A model generated the notes under the pieces. It made no database searches. It worked only from the letters and a program-made list of their open reading frames with translations, and was not told the origin of the DNA. A stretch of 64,000 nt of DNA, taken from JAVBNA01 sp031551875 (GTDB taxonomy: Bacteria > Bacillota > Clostridia > Oscillospirales > Acutalibacteraceae). The position numbers were made by a program, and so were the translations under genes. The stretch is from assembly GCA_031551875.1 (NCBI GenBank), contig JAVBNA010000026.1, forward strand, positions 1 to 64,000, read 5' to 3'. Below, in pieces: positions 1 through 8,338 of this stretch (within the stretch, counting starts at the first letter, position 1; every line of letters starts with the position of its first letter).

Positions 1-2
1 TG

Positions 3-32
3 TTGCATTTTGGGCATCTGAATTGGTATACT
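3..32 (+). promoter_or_regulatory. Sigma-A type promoter of the fab operon
   Basis: A -35 like TTGCAT (3-8) is followed after 18 nt by TATACT (27-32). The TGG immediately before the -10 makes it an extended -10. Transcription would begin near 39-41, exactly where the leader stem described separately begins. Seen in sequence; activity is inferred. Confidence 0.6.
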
Positions 33-40
33 TTCTGCAT

Positions 41-157
41 GAGAACTCCTCTTTCTTTTGGGAGGTACGCGTTTTGTAGCAGAAACATTGTACCACTAAG
101 GATGAGGGGTTCTCAACTTTCATTTAACTTTACAATACGATATTAAAATTGAGGAGT
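41..157 (+). promoter_or_regulatory. Structured 5' leader of the fab operon, possible translational switch
   Basis: Segment 41-51 can pair with 104-114 (11 bp, one G-U). Nested inside are GGTAC 64-68 with GTACC 90-94 and GTTT 71-74 with AAAC 83-86 around an 8-nt loop. The same 5' strand (45-51, ACTCCTC) is perfectly complementary to 151-157 (GAGGAGT), which is the Shine-Dalgarno of acpP. The strand could therefore either close the leader fold, leaving the ribosome site free, or mask that site. The pairings are seen; the regulatory role is inference. I do not recognise a known riboswitch class. Confidence 0.4.
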
Positions 158-165
158 GTTTTTTT

Positions 166-390
166 ATGACAGTACTGGAGAAAATTACCGAAATTTTCCA
201 CAACCAGATGGGCGACGACGACATGGTGATTACGGCGGACACCACGCTGGAGCAGGCGGGGCTGGATTCGCTCGACATGGTGGAGATCATCATGGAGCTG
301 GAGGACGCCTTTTCGGTCAGCATTGCCGACGACATGAAGTTTGAGACGGTGGGCGCGCTTGCCCAATACATCGAAGAGCACAAGGAGTAA
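166..390 (+). CDS. acpP: Acyl carrier protein
   Basis: 74-aa acidic four-helix carrier that holds growing acyl chains as thioesters on phosphopantetheine in the cytosol. The attachment motif reads GLDSLDMVEII, with the modified serine at the usual DSL position, and the length is normal for the family. GAGGAG lies 9 nt before the ATG. It is the first gene of a ten-gene run in which the gaps are short or overlapping, so it is probably co-transcribed with all fab and acc genes down to accA. The order from here matches the pneumococcal fab cluster, minus fabT and fabH, which are not visible in this window. Confidence 0.95.
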   Translation: MTVLEKITEIFHNQMGDDDMVITADTTLEQAGLDSLDMVEIIMELEDAFSVSIADDMKFETVGALAQYIEEHKE

Positions 391-395
391 GATCC

Positions 396-1325
396 ATGAA
401 AACGAAAATTACCGAACTGCTGGGCATCCGGTACCCCTGTCTCCAGGGCGGGATGGCCTGGATCGCCGACGCATCCCTGGCCGCCGCCGTGTCGAACGCG
501 GGCGGGCTGGGTCTGATCGCGGCGGGCAGCGCCCCCGCCGACGTTGTGCGGGAGGAAATCCGCAAAACCAGGTCAATGACCGACAAGCCCTTCGGCGTCA
601 ACATCATGCTGATGAGCCCCTCGGCGGGCGACATCGCACAGCTGGTGATTGAGGAGGGTGTCCAAGTGGTGACCACCGGTGCGGGCAGCCCGGCGCAATA
701 TATCGAGGCGTGGAAGAACGCCGGTATCAAGGTCATCCCGGTCGTCGCCGCCGTCGCGCAGGCCGTCCGCATGGAGCGGGCGGGCGCCGATGCCGTGGTG
801 GCGGAGGGCTGTGAGGCAGGCGGACACATCGGGGAACTGACCACTATGGTGCTCACCCCGGCGGTCTGTGACGCCGTGCACATCCCGGTCCTCGCCGCGG
901 GCGGCATCGCCGACGGACGGGGCATCGCCGCCGCCATGATTTTAGGCGCGCAGGGCGTGCAGGTGGGCACGCGCTTTTTGGTTGCGCGGGAGTGCACGGT
1001 ACACCAAGCCTATAAAGAGATGGTGCTGGGCGCGCGCGACGTAGATACGGCGGTGACCGGACGGTCGACCGGACATCCGGTACGCTGTCTCAAAAACCGG
1101 CTGTCGCGCGAGATGGCAGCCAAGGAAAAAGAGGGCGTCGACCCGATGGCGCTGGAGGAATTCCTGACCGGAAGTCTCCGCCGCGCCGCCAAAGAGGGCG
1201 ACGTCAAGCAGGGCTCGGTCATGGCGGGACAGTGCGCCGCGCTGGTCAAGCAAGAGCAGAGCGCCAAAGAGATTCTCGATGAGATGTTCGGGGACGCCGA
1301 ACGCATTCTGGGAGGGCGCGCATGA
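396..1325 (+). CDS. fabK: Enoyl-ACP reductase II (FMN-dependent)
   Basis: 309-aa flavoprotein of the 2-nitropropane dioxygenase-like TIM-barrel family. It reduces trans-2-enoyl-ACP in the last step of each elongation cycle. It starts with a typical MKTKITELLGI segment followed by QGGMAWI. It carries the flavin-phosphate loops AAGGIADGRG and GAQGVQVGTRF, and EAGGHIG, which holds the conserved central His. The position between acpP and fabD is the FabK position of the streptococcal cluster and separates it from nitronate monooxygenases. No fabI is present here. AAGGAG precedes the start, 5 nt after acpP ends. The stop overlaps fabD by 4 nt. Confidence 0.93.
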   Translation: MKTKITELLGIRYPCLQGGMAWIADASLAAAVSNAGGLGLIAAGSAPADVVREEIRKTRSMTDKPFGVNIMLMSPSAGDIAQLVIEEGVQVVTTGAGSPAQYIEAWKNAGIKVIPVVAAVAQAVRMERAGADAVVAEGCEAGGHIGELTTMVLTPAVCDAVHIPVLAAGGIADGRGIAAAMILGAQGVQVGTRFLVARECTVHQAYKEMVLGARDVDTAVTGRSTGHPVRCLKNRLSREMAAKEKEGVDPMALEEFLTGSLRRAAKEGDVKQGSVMAGQCAALVKQEQSAKEILDEMFGDAERILGGRA

Positions 1326-2248
1326 AAAAGCTTGCCATTCTGTTCGCCGGTCAGGGCAGCCAGTACAGCGGCATGGGCAGGGACTTCTATGACAGCTGCC
1401 CTGAATCGCGCGCTGTCTTTGACGCCGCCGGCCAAGAGATTCAGACCCTGTGCTTTACCGGCACACCCGAAGAATTAGGCAAAACCGAACATACCCAGCC
1501 CTGCGTCTACACGGTCAGTATGGCCGTCTGGGCAGCGGTGCAGCCCGCACTGCTTGACGCCGGACATCCCGCGGACGGCATGGCGGGCTTCAGCCTCGGC
1601 GAATGCAGCGCCGTCACGGCGGCGGGGCTTTTTCCCTTCACCGACGGGCTTGAGGTCGTGCGCAGCCGTGCCCGCCTGATGGCGGAGGCGGCCGACGGCA
1701 GGGGCGGCATGTGCGCCGTGCTCGCCGACACCGAAACGGTGGAAGCGCTCGCCCGCGAGGCGGACGAGGCTGGCATGGTCATTCCGGTCAACTACAACAC
1801 CCCCAGGCAGACGGTGGTGTCGGCTGACCATGCGGGCATGGAGCGCTTTCTCGCGCTGTGCGAAGAGCGCCGCGTCCGCGCGATCCCCCTGCCGGTCAGC
1901 GGGCCCTTTCACAGCCCCCTTCTGCGCCAAGCGTCCGACGTCATGTATGCGCTGCTGAGCGGGCTGCCCCTTCATGGGATGAACCTGCCGGTGTACGGCA
2001 ACCTGGACGGCAAGTCTTACGGCGCGGACAACATCCCCGAGCGGCTCTCCTCCCAGATCATGTGCCCGGTACGGTGGGAGGCCACCATCCGCAACATGAT
2101 CGGCGACGGCTTTGACTTTTTTGTGGAAATCGGGCCGGGCAAAACACTGACCGGCTTTATGAAAAAAATCGCGCCCGACGTTCCCGCCCTTTGCGTGGAC
2201 ACAGCCGAGGCGCTTGACACCCTCAAACAGATGGTAAAGGAGGGCTGA
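1322..2248 (+). CDS. fabD: Malonyl-CoA:ACP transacylase
   Basis: 308-aa alpha/beta hydrolase-like transacylase that moves malonyl groups from CoA to ACP. The N-terminus has FAGQGSQYSGMG. The nucleophile elbow is GFSLGE with Ser91, and the catalytic His lies in GPFHSPL (His197). The residue before the serine is Phe, where many family members have His, a variant tolerated in Firmicutes. The length is normal. The start overlaps the fabK stop (ATGA), and fabG follows after 2 nt, indicating translational coupling inside the operon. Confidence 0.94.
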   Translation: MKKLAILFAGQGSQYSGMGRDFYDSCPESRAVFDAAGQEIQTLCFTGTPEELGKTEHTQPCVYTVSMAVWAAVQPALLDAGHPADGMAGFSLGECSAVTAAGLFPFTDGLEVVRSRARLMAEAADGRGGMCAVLADTETVEALAREADEAGMVIPVNYNTPRQTVVSADHAGMERFLALCEERRVRAIPLPVSGPFHSPLLRQASDVMYALLSGLPLHGMNLPVYGNLDGKSYGADNIPERLSSQIMCPVRWEATIRNMIGDGFDFFVEIGPGKTLTGFMKKIAPDVPALCVDTAEALDTLKQMVKEG

Positions 2249-2250
2249 CC

Positions 2251-2991
2251 ATGAACCTTTCCGGCAAAACAGCGGTGGTCACCGGGGGCTCCCGGGGCAT
2301 CGGCCGCGAGATCTGCCTCCAGCTCGCAAAGGCGGGCGCGCATGTGGTGTTTGCCTACCGCAGCGCGGGCGAGGCCGCCGAGAGTTTGCTCTGTGAGCTG
2401 CGGGCGCTTCATGTGCAGGCGCTGGGCATACAATGCGACGTCGCCGACTTTGACGCGGCGGGACAGCTCATGAAAGCGGCCGACGGATTCGGAGGCGTGG
2501 ATATCCTGATCAACAACGCCGGCATCACCCGCGACGGGCTTCTCATGCGCATGAGCGAGGATAGCTTTGACGCGGTGATTGACACCAATTTAAAGGGCAC
2601 CTTCAACTGTATGCGCCATGCCGCGCCTCTCATGGTACGCAAAAGGGCGGGGCGGATGATCAACATCACCTCGGTCGCGGGCCTGCGCGGCAACGCGGGA
2701 CAGGTCAATTACGCGGCCTCCAAGGCGGGCGTCGTGGGCATGACGCTGTCGGCGGCTAAGGAACTGGGCGCGCGCGGCATCACGGTCAACGCGATCGCCC
2801 CCGGCTTCATTGAAACCGACATGACCGATTCGCTGGGCGACAGGTACCGCGAGGCGCTTCTCGAGCGCATTTCCCTCAAACGCCTGGGGCAGACCGCCGA
2901 CATCGCGGCGCTGACACTCTTTCTGGCGTCGGACGATGCTTCCTACATCACCGGGCAGGTGATCTCGGTCGACGGCGGGCTCGCGCTGTAA
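2251..2991 (+). CDS. fabG: 3-oxoacyl-ACP reductase
   Basis: 246-aa short-chain dehydrogenase that reduces beta-ketoacyl-ACP with NADPH. It has the TGGSRGIG cofactor loop (11-18), NNAG (88-91), and the catalytic set Ser141, Tyr154 and Lys158 in YAASK. The C-terminal ITGQVISVDGG is typical. The acidic/neutral cofactor region AYRS fits NADPH preference (inference). Its place between fabD and fabF in the operon makes FabG rather than a generic dehydrogenase the natural call. Confidence 0.95.
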   Translation: MNLSGKTAVVTGGSRGIGREICLQLAKAGAHVVFAYRSAGEAAESLLCELRALHVQALGIQCDVADFDAAGQLMKAADGFGGVDILINNAGITRDGLLMRMSEDSFDAVIDTNLKGTFNCMRHAAPLMVRKRAGRMINITSVAGLRGNAGQVNYAASKAGVVGMTLSAAKELGARGITVNAIAPGFIETDMTDSLGDRYREALLERISLKRLGQTADIAALTLFLASDDASYITGQVISVDGGLAL

Positions 2992-3013
2992 TTAAGCTAC
3001 AGGAGGAAAAGAC

Positions 3014-4252
3014 ATGAGCAAACGTGTGGTTATCACCGGTATGGGCGCGGTCACGCCGCTGGGCTGTGACGCGGCGCTTTTCTGGGAAAACATAAAAAAG
3101 GGCACAAACGGCATCAAGGAAATCACCTCCATGGATACCGCTGAATATACCGTCAAGGTTGCGGCGGAGATCGACGACTTTGACATCACGGCACGTCTCG
3201 AAAAGCGTGACGCGCGGCGCATGGACCGCTTCACGCAGTTCGGCATGACCGCCGCGATTGAGGCGTATGAAATGTCCGGCCTGAGTGAGGACAACATCGC
3301 CCCCGACCGCCTGGCCACCGTTGTTGGTTCAGGTATAGGCGGCTTTCTGACCATTGAGCGGGAATATGAAAAAATGATGGACCGCGGCCCGGGACGGGTC
3401 TCCCCCCTCCTCGTGCCCATGATCATCTCTAACATCCTGCCGGGCACGATCGCGATCCGCTTCCACGCGACCGGCCCTTGTCACAACATGGTCACCGCCT
3501 GCGCCACCGGCACAAACTGCATCGGCGAAGGCTTCCGGCTGATCAAGCTGGGCAAGGCCGACGCGGTCATCGCCGGCGGGGCTGAAGCGCCCATCACCAA
3601 GCTCGCGGTCGCGGGCTTCACCTCCATGACGGCGCTGTCCACCAAAAATGACGTAAGCCGCGTCTCCACCCCCTTTGACAGAAACCGCGACGGGTTTGTG
3701 ATGGGCGAGGGCGCGGGCATTCTTGTGCTTGAGGAGCTTGAGCACGCAAAAGCGCGCGGCGCGAGCATTCTGGCTGAGATCGTCGGCTACGGTTCGACCT
3801 GCGACGCCTACCACATCACCTCCCCCGACCCCGAGGGCACGGGCGCGGAGCGCGCCATGTGCGAGGCGATGGATGAAGCGGGCGTAAGCCCGGAGGAGAT
3901 CAGCTATATCAACGCCCACGGCACCGGCACGCCCTACAACGACCTGTTTGAGACGCGGGCAATTGAACGCGCCTTCGGCGACGCCGCCAAAAACGTGCCC
4001 ATCAGCTCCACCAAGGGCATGACCGGGCATTTGCTGGGCGCGGCGGGCGCGGTGGAGGCCATCGTGTGCGTCGGCGCGCTGCGTGAGGGCTACATCCCCC
4101 ACACGCTCGGCCTGACCGACCCCGATCCCGCGCTGACGCTTGATTATGTCCCAGGCGCGGGACGTCATGTGCCGCTGCGCTACGCGATGAGTAATTCCCT
4201 CGGTTTCGGCGGGCACAACGCCACGCTGCTGTTTAAGAAATATGAAGATTAG
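3014..4252 (+). CDS. fabF: 3-oxoacyl-ACP synthase II
   Basis: 412-aa thiolase-fold condensing enzyme that extends acyl-ACP with malonyl-ACP. The Cys-His-His triad is visible: Cys163 in TACATGTN, His302 in NAHGTGTPYND and His339 in KGMTGHLLGAAG. The full length and NSLGFGGHNA near the C-terminus are canonical. A strong AGGAGG stands about 8 nt before the start. The initiating synthase fabH is absent from this window, so priming must be encoded elsewhere. Confidence 0.95.
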   Translation: MSKRVVITGMGAVTPLGCDAALFWENIKKGTNGIKEITSMDTAEYTVKVAAEIDDFDITARLEKRDARRMDRFTQFGMTAAIEAYEMSGLSEDNIAPDRLATVVGSGIGGFLTIEREYEKMMDRGPGRVSPLLVPMIISNILPGTIAIRFHATGPCHNMVTACATGTNCIGEGFRLIKLGKADAVIAGGAEAPITKLAVAGFTSMTALSTKNDVSRVSTPFDRNRDGFVMGEGAGILVLEELEHAKARGASILAEIVGYGSTCDAYHITSPDPEGTGAERAMCEAMDEAGVSPEEISYINAHGTGTPYNDLFETRAIERAFGDAAKNVPISSTKGMTGHLLGAAGAVEAIVCVGALREGYIPHTLGLTDPDPALTLDYVPGAGRHVPLRYAMSNSLGFGGHNATLLFKKYED

Positions 4253-4264
4253 GAGCGCATAACC

Positions 4265-4720
4265 ATGGATTTAAAACTGATATCCGACCTGATCGACCGG
4301 GTCAACGCCTCCAGACTTCGGAGCTTTGAGATTGAGGAGGGCAACCTGCGCATCAGGATGGAAAACGCTTTTGCCGAGCCCGCAGCGGCGCAGCCGATAT
4401 TCGCGGCGGTGCCTGTCTCCGCGCCCGCGGCCGCACCCGCTGCCACCCCTGAGCCCGCGCAGCCTGCCGCCGAAAACGACGACAGCTTTGTCTACGTCAC
4501 CGCACCGCTCGTCGGCGTATTCTGCCCGCTCGAAAACTGCGGCAAGACCGCTCTTGCGCCCGGCGACCGCATCACCAAAAAGCAGGTTGTGTGCGCAATT
4601 GAGGCGATGAAGCTGCTTAACGAGGTGGAGAGCGACGCCGAGGGCGAGTACGTGGAAACGCTCGTACAGGCGGGCGACCAGGTGGAATTCGGACAGCCCA
4701 TCATCAAGCTGAAAAAATAG
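4265..4720 (+). CDS. accB: Biotin carboxyl carrier protein of acetyl-CoA carboxylase
   Basis: 151-aa carrier that swings carboxybiotin between AccC and AccAD. The N-terminal helical region (1-40) is followed by an Ala/Pro-rich linker (about 41-70) and the biotinyl domain, with EAMKLLNE and the biotinylated lysine at 116. The size is normal. It sits 12 nt after fabF and 14 nt before fabZ in the operon. Confidence 0.95.
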   Translation: MDLKLISDLIDRVNASRLRSFEIEEGNLRIRMENAFAEPAAAQPIFAAVPVSAPAAAPAATPEPAQPAAENDDSFVYVTAPLVGVFCPLENCGKTALAPGDRITKKQVVCAIEAMKLLNEVESDAEGEYVETLVQAGDQVEFGQPIIKLKK

Positions 4721-4734
4721 GAAGGTCTAAAGAT

Positions 4735-5157
4735 ATGCTGAATCAGGAACAAATTAAGGAAATTATTCCCCACCGCGCCCCCTTTCTGCTGGTCGACGAG
4801 GTGACCGAGCTGGAGCCGGGCGTGCGCGCCGTGGGAAAGCTTTTTCTCGCCCCTGACAATCCCGTTTTCAAAGGACATTTCCCCGGTAACCCTGTGTTTC
4901 CGGGGGTTTTAATGGTGGAAGCGCTCGCGCAGGTCGGCGCGATCATCGTGCTCTCGCTGCCTGAACACAAGGGTAAAATCGGGCTGCTGGGCGGCCTGAA
5001 AAAAGCGCGCTTCCGCCGGGTGGTTGTGCCGGGTGAAACGCTGACGCTTGAGGTAGAGCTCAGCAAGGTGCGCGGCCCGATGGGCGTCGGCATGGCCAGG
5101 GCGCACGTGAACGGTGAGCTGGCCTGTACGGGCGAGATTACGTTTGCGATTAAATAA
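4735..5157 (+). CDS. fabZ: 3-hydroxyacyl-ACP dehydratase
   Basis: 140-aa hot-dog-fold dehydratase that turns 3-hydroxyacyl-ACP into trans-2-enoyl-ACP. The motif HFPGNPVFPGVLMVEAL contains catalytic His48 and Glu62, and IIPHRAPFLLVD near the N-terminus is diagnostic. In clusters that use FabK, an isomerase FabM often makes the unsaturated branch. No fabM or second fabZ/fabN is seen in this window, so the route to unsaturated chains is unknown. Confidence 0.95.
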   Translation: MLNQEQIKEIIPHRAPFLLVDEVTELEPGVRAVGKLFLAPDNPVFKGHFPGNPVFPGVLMVEALAQVGAIIVLSLPEHKGKIGLLGGLKKARFRRVVVPGETLTLEVELSKVRGPMGVGMARAHVNGELACTGEITFAIK

Positions 5158-5191
5158 GGTTCGTATCCTTTTCAAAGGAGTTTAATTCAAT

Positions 5192-6541
5192 ATGTTTAAA
5201 AAGGTTTTAATCGCCAACCGGGGCGAGATCGCCGTACGCATCATCCGGGCGTGCAAGGAGCTGGGCATCGCGACCGTGGCTGTGGTCTCCACCGCCGACC
5301 GGGACAGCCTGCACTCCTATCTCGCCGACGAGACCGTGTGCATCGGCGCCCCCTCCGCACAGGACAGCTATCTGAACTTTCAGCAGATTTTAAGCGCCGC
5401 CCTGCTCAAGGGCGCCGACGCGATTCACCCCGGCTTCGGCTTCCTGTCTGAAAACGCGGAATTTGCCGAGACCTGCCGCCGGTGCGACATCGAGTTTGTC
5501 GGCCCGTCGGCTCAGTCCATCCGCCTGCTGGGTGACAAGGCGCAGGCCAAGGCCACCGCCAAAGCCTGCGGGCTGCCCACCATTCCCGGTTCGGACGGGG
5601 AATTGGAGACCTTTGAAGAGATTGTCGCCTGCGCGAAAACTGTTGGCTACCCCCTTCTGATCAAGGCCTCGGCGGGCGGCGGCGGGCGCGGTATCCGGCG
5701 CGTTGACCGCGAGGAGGAGCTCCGCGACGCCTATGACGCGGCGCGTACAGAAGCGCAGGCTTGCTTCGGCTCGCCCGGCGTCTATGTGGAAAAGCTTCTT
5801 TTGTCCACGCGGCACATTGAATTCCAGGTGATTGCTGACCGCTTCGGCAGCACGGTGCACTTAGGTGAGCGCGACTGCTCGCTGCAGCGCCGCCGTCAGA
5901 AGGTGCTTGAGGAATCGCCCAGCGCGGCGCTGACGCCTGCGCTGCGGGCGCGCATGGGCGCTGACGCCGTGAGGTGCGCCAAAGCGGTAAATTACCTCAA
6001 CACCGGCACGGTGGAATATTTGCTCGACGGCGAGGGAAACTACTATTTCATGGAGATGAACACCCGCATTCAGGTCGAGCACCCCGTGACCGAAATGGTC
6101 ACCCAGCTGGATCTGGTCAAGGAGCAGCTGCGCATCGCGGCGGGCAAACCCCTCTCCTTTTCACAGGAGGACGTGGTCATCCGCGGGCACGCGATCGAGT
6201 GCCGCATCAACGCCGAGGATCCTGCCCGCAACTTCGCCCCCTGCACGGGAACCGTGGACATCCTGCATATTCCGGGCGGCGGCGGCGTACGCTTTGACAG
6301 CGCCATCTATCAGGGCTACAAGCTGCCGGTGCACTATGACAGCATGATCGGCAAGCTGATCGTCTGGGGGCGCGACCGGACGGAAGCCATCGCGCGCATG
6401 AAATCGGCGCTGTCCGAAATGATCGTTGACGGCGTCACCACCAACATCGGCTTTGACCGGCGGCTGCTTAGCGCACAGGAATTTGTCAGCGGCCGCTATG
6501 ACACCGACACCGTAGCACGCATTTTGGAGGAAGAATCATGA
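5192..6541 (+). CDS. accC: Acetyl-CoA carboxylase, biotin carboxylase subunit
   Basis: 449-aa ATP-grasp enzyme that carboxylates the biotin on AccB using ATP and bicarbonate. It starts with FKKVLIANRGEIAVRII, and the Gly-rich ATP loop is KASAGGGGRGIR. The motif MEMNTRIQVEHPVTE carries the catalytic Glu and Arg. The length equals the family norm. AAAGGAG precedes the start. The stop overlaps accD by 4 nt (ATGA), coupling the two. Confidence 0.96.
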   Translation: MFKKVLIANRGEIAVRIIRACKELGIATVAVVSTADRDSLHSYLADETVCIGAPSAQDSYLNFQQILSAALLKGADAIHPGFGFLSENAEFAETCRRCDIEFVGPSAQSIRLLGDKAQAKATAKACGLPTIPGSDGELETFEEIVACAKTVGYPLLIKASAGGGGRGIRRVDREEELRDAYDAARTEAQACFGSPGVYVEKLLLSTRHIEFQVIADRFGSTVHLGERDCSLQRRRQKVLEESPSAALTPALRARMGADAVRCAKAVNYLNTGTVEYLLDGEGNYYFMEMNTRIQVEHPVTEMVTQLDLVKEQLRIAAGKPLSFSQEDVVIRGHAIECRINAEDPARNFAPCTGTVDILHIPGGGGVRFDSAIYQGYKLPVHYDSMIGKLIVWGRDRTEAIARMKSALSEMIVDGVTTNIGFDRRLLSAQEFVSGRYDTDTVARILEEES

Positions 6542-7440
6542 ACATCAGCGACCTGTTCAAGAGCAACAAAATCGAGGAGCTGCCTCCCGAGAGCGACGTG
6601 GACGTCCCCGCGCCTGCGCCGCGCAAGGAGGTTCCCGACAAAATGTGGATCAAGTGCCCCGGCTGCCGCCGTTCGATTCTGGACACGCAGCTGGCGCGCA
6701 CAAAATATAAGGTCTGCCCCATCTGTCAGCACCACTTCCGGCTGTCGGCGGAGGAGCGCATTGAGATGCTGTGCGACTTCGGCAGCTTTGAAAAGTTCGA
6801 CTGGGACATCCCCCAGGCTGATCCGCTTCGGTTTCCCGGCTACCGCGAGAAGCTCGCAAAAATCGCCGAGGACACCGGCACGGAGGAGGCGGTGCTGTGC
6901 GGCATCGGCGCCATCGGCGGGCAAAAAGCCGTGCTGTGCGTGATGGATTCTAACTTCTTCATGGGCAGCATGGGCAGCTATGTCGGCGAGGCGGTGACAC
7001 GCGGCGTCGAGGAGGCGACAAAGCGCGGGCTTCCCATTGTCATTTTCACCTGTTCGGGCGGCGCGCGCATGCAGGAGGGCATTGTCTCCCTCATGCAGAT
7101 GGCCAAGGTCAGCGGCGCGCTGGAGCGCCACAGCTGGGCGGGGCTTCTCTATCTCACCGTGCTGACCGACCCGACCACCGGCGGCGTCACGGCGAGCTTT
7201 GCCATGCTGGGCGACATTATCATCGCCGAGAGGGGCGCTTTGATCGGCTTTGCGGGCAAGCGCGTGATTGAGCAGACCATCAAACAGAAGCTGCCCGCCG
7301 ATTTTCAGTCGGCAGAGTTCGCGCTTGAGCACGGCTTTGTGGACATTGTCGCAGAACGCAAGGATCTGCGGGAGCTTTTGGAGCGGCTGCTGCGCCTGCA
7401 CACCATGGACTTAAAGCAGCTCGGCGGAAGGGAGGGGTAA
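6538..7440 (+). CDS. accD: Acetyl-CoA carboxylase, carboxyltransferase beta subunit
   Basis: 300-aa crotonase-fold subunit with an N-terminal four-Cys zinc ribbon (CPGC ... CPIC, about residues 40-62). That ribbon distinguishes AccD from related carboxyltransferases. Oxyanion-hole glycines lie in SGGARMQEG and TDPTTGGVTAS. Together with AccA it transfers CO2 from carboxybiotin to acetyl-CoA to make malonyl-CoA. It is adjacent to accA with a 3-nt gap, as expected for an alpha2beta2 partner. Confidence 0.95.
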   Translation: MNISDLFKSNKIEELPPESDVDVPAPAPRKEVPDKMWIKCPGCRRSILDTQLARTKYKVCPICQHHFRLSAEERIEMLCDFGSFEKFDWDIPQADPLRFPGYREKLAKIAEDTGTEEAVLCGIGAIGGQKAVLCVMDSNFFMGSMGSYVGEAVTRGVEEATKRGLPIVIFTCSGGARMQEGIVSLMQMAKVSGALERHSWAGLLYLTVLTDPTTGGVTASFAMLGDIIIAERGALIGFAGKRVIEQTIKQKLPADFQSAEFALEHGFVDIVAERKDLRELLERLLRLHTMDLKQLGGREG

Positions 7441-7443
7441 CCG

Positions 7444-8229
7444 ATGACGAAAAACGCATGGGATATCGTGGGCATTGCGCGCGACATGGAGCGCCCGACT
7501 GCGATGTATTACATCGAGCAGATCTTTGAGGATTTCACCGAGCTGCACGGCGACCGGGGCTATCGCGACGACCCCTCGATCGTGGGCGGCGTCGCCCTTC
7601 TGAACGGGCGTCCGGTCACGGTTATCGCCGAGGAAAAGGGCGTCGACCTCGCCGACCGCACCAAACGCAACTTCGGCTCCCCCCACCCGGAGGGCTACCG
7701 CAAGGCGATCCGGCTGATGCAGCAGGCGGAGAAATTTCACCGCCCGGTCGTGTGCCTTGTGGACACACAGGGCGCCTACTGCGGCATCGGCGCGGAGGAG
7801 CGCGGGCAGGGCGAGGCAATCGCACGCAATTTGAAGGAAATGATGACGCTTAAAACCCCCATCGTCTCGGCCATTCTGAGCGAGGGCGGCAGCGGCGGCG
7901 CGCTTGCATTGGCGGTTGCCGACCAGGTGTGCATGCTGGAAAACGCGGTGTACTCGATCCTGTCTCCCGAGGGCTTTGCCGCGATTTTGTATAAGGATTC
8001 CTCCCTGGCCTCCGAGGCGGCGCAGATTATGAAAATCACTGCGCCTGACCTGCGGGGACTGGGCATCATCGAGGAGATCATCAAGGAACCGCCGGGCGGC
8101 GCACAGCGCAACCGGCCCTACACCGCGCGGTCGCTCAAGAAATATTTGACCGCCGCCGTCGAAAACCTGGTGTCTGTGGACACGGACACCCTTCTTAGCA
8201 AAAGGTATGAACGATTCAGAAAGTTCTGA
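7444..8229 (+). CDS. accA: Acetyl-CoA carboxylase, carboxyltransferase alpha subunit
   Basis: 261-aa partner of AccD, of the short form found in streptococci and clostridia; the E. coli protein has about 60 more residues. Conserved segments are HGDRGYRDD, GSPHPEGYRKA, VDTQGAYCGIGAEERGQ and EGGSGGALA. Last gene of the operon; a 16-bp hairpin follows within 6 nt of the stop. Confidence 0.94.
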   Translation: MTKNAWDIVGIARDMERPTAMYYIEQIFEDFTELHGDRGYRDDPSIVGGVALLNGRPVTVIAEEKGVDLADRTKRNFGSPHPEGYRKAIRLMQQAEKFHRPVVCLVDTQGAYCGIGAEERGQGEAIARNLKEMMTLKTPIVSAILSEGGSGGALALAVADQVCMLENAVYSILSPEGFAAILYKDSSLASEAAQIMKITAPDLRGLGIIEEIIKEPPGGAQRNRPYTARSLKKYLTAAVENLVSVDTDTLLSKRYERFRKF

Positions 8230-8234
8230 CATAA

Positions 8235-8273
8235 ACACAGGAGGCAGGAAAAACAGGTTCCTGCCTCCTGTGT
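8235..8273 (+). terminator. Intrinsic terminator of the fab/acc operon
   Basis: A 16-bp perfect inverted repeat (8235-8250 with 8258-8273) surrounds a 7-nt loop just after accA. The stem is strong, although the following T-run is short. Confidence 0.8.
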
Positions 8274-8275
8274 TC

Positions 8276-8304
8276 TTGCTATCTGCGGGAAGATGGATTA
8301 TAAT
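8276..8304 (+). promoter_or_regulatory. Promoter of the ABC-F gene
   Basis: TTGCTA (8276-8281), a 17-nt spacer, then TATAAT (8299-8304), directly after the operon terminator and about 34 nt before the ABC-F start. It makes the ABC-F gene a separate unit. Confidence 0.6.
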
Positions 8305-8338
8305 AAGTAGAAATGTTTAGAAAAGGAAGTACATGCAC

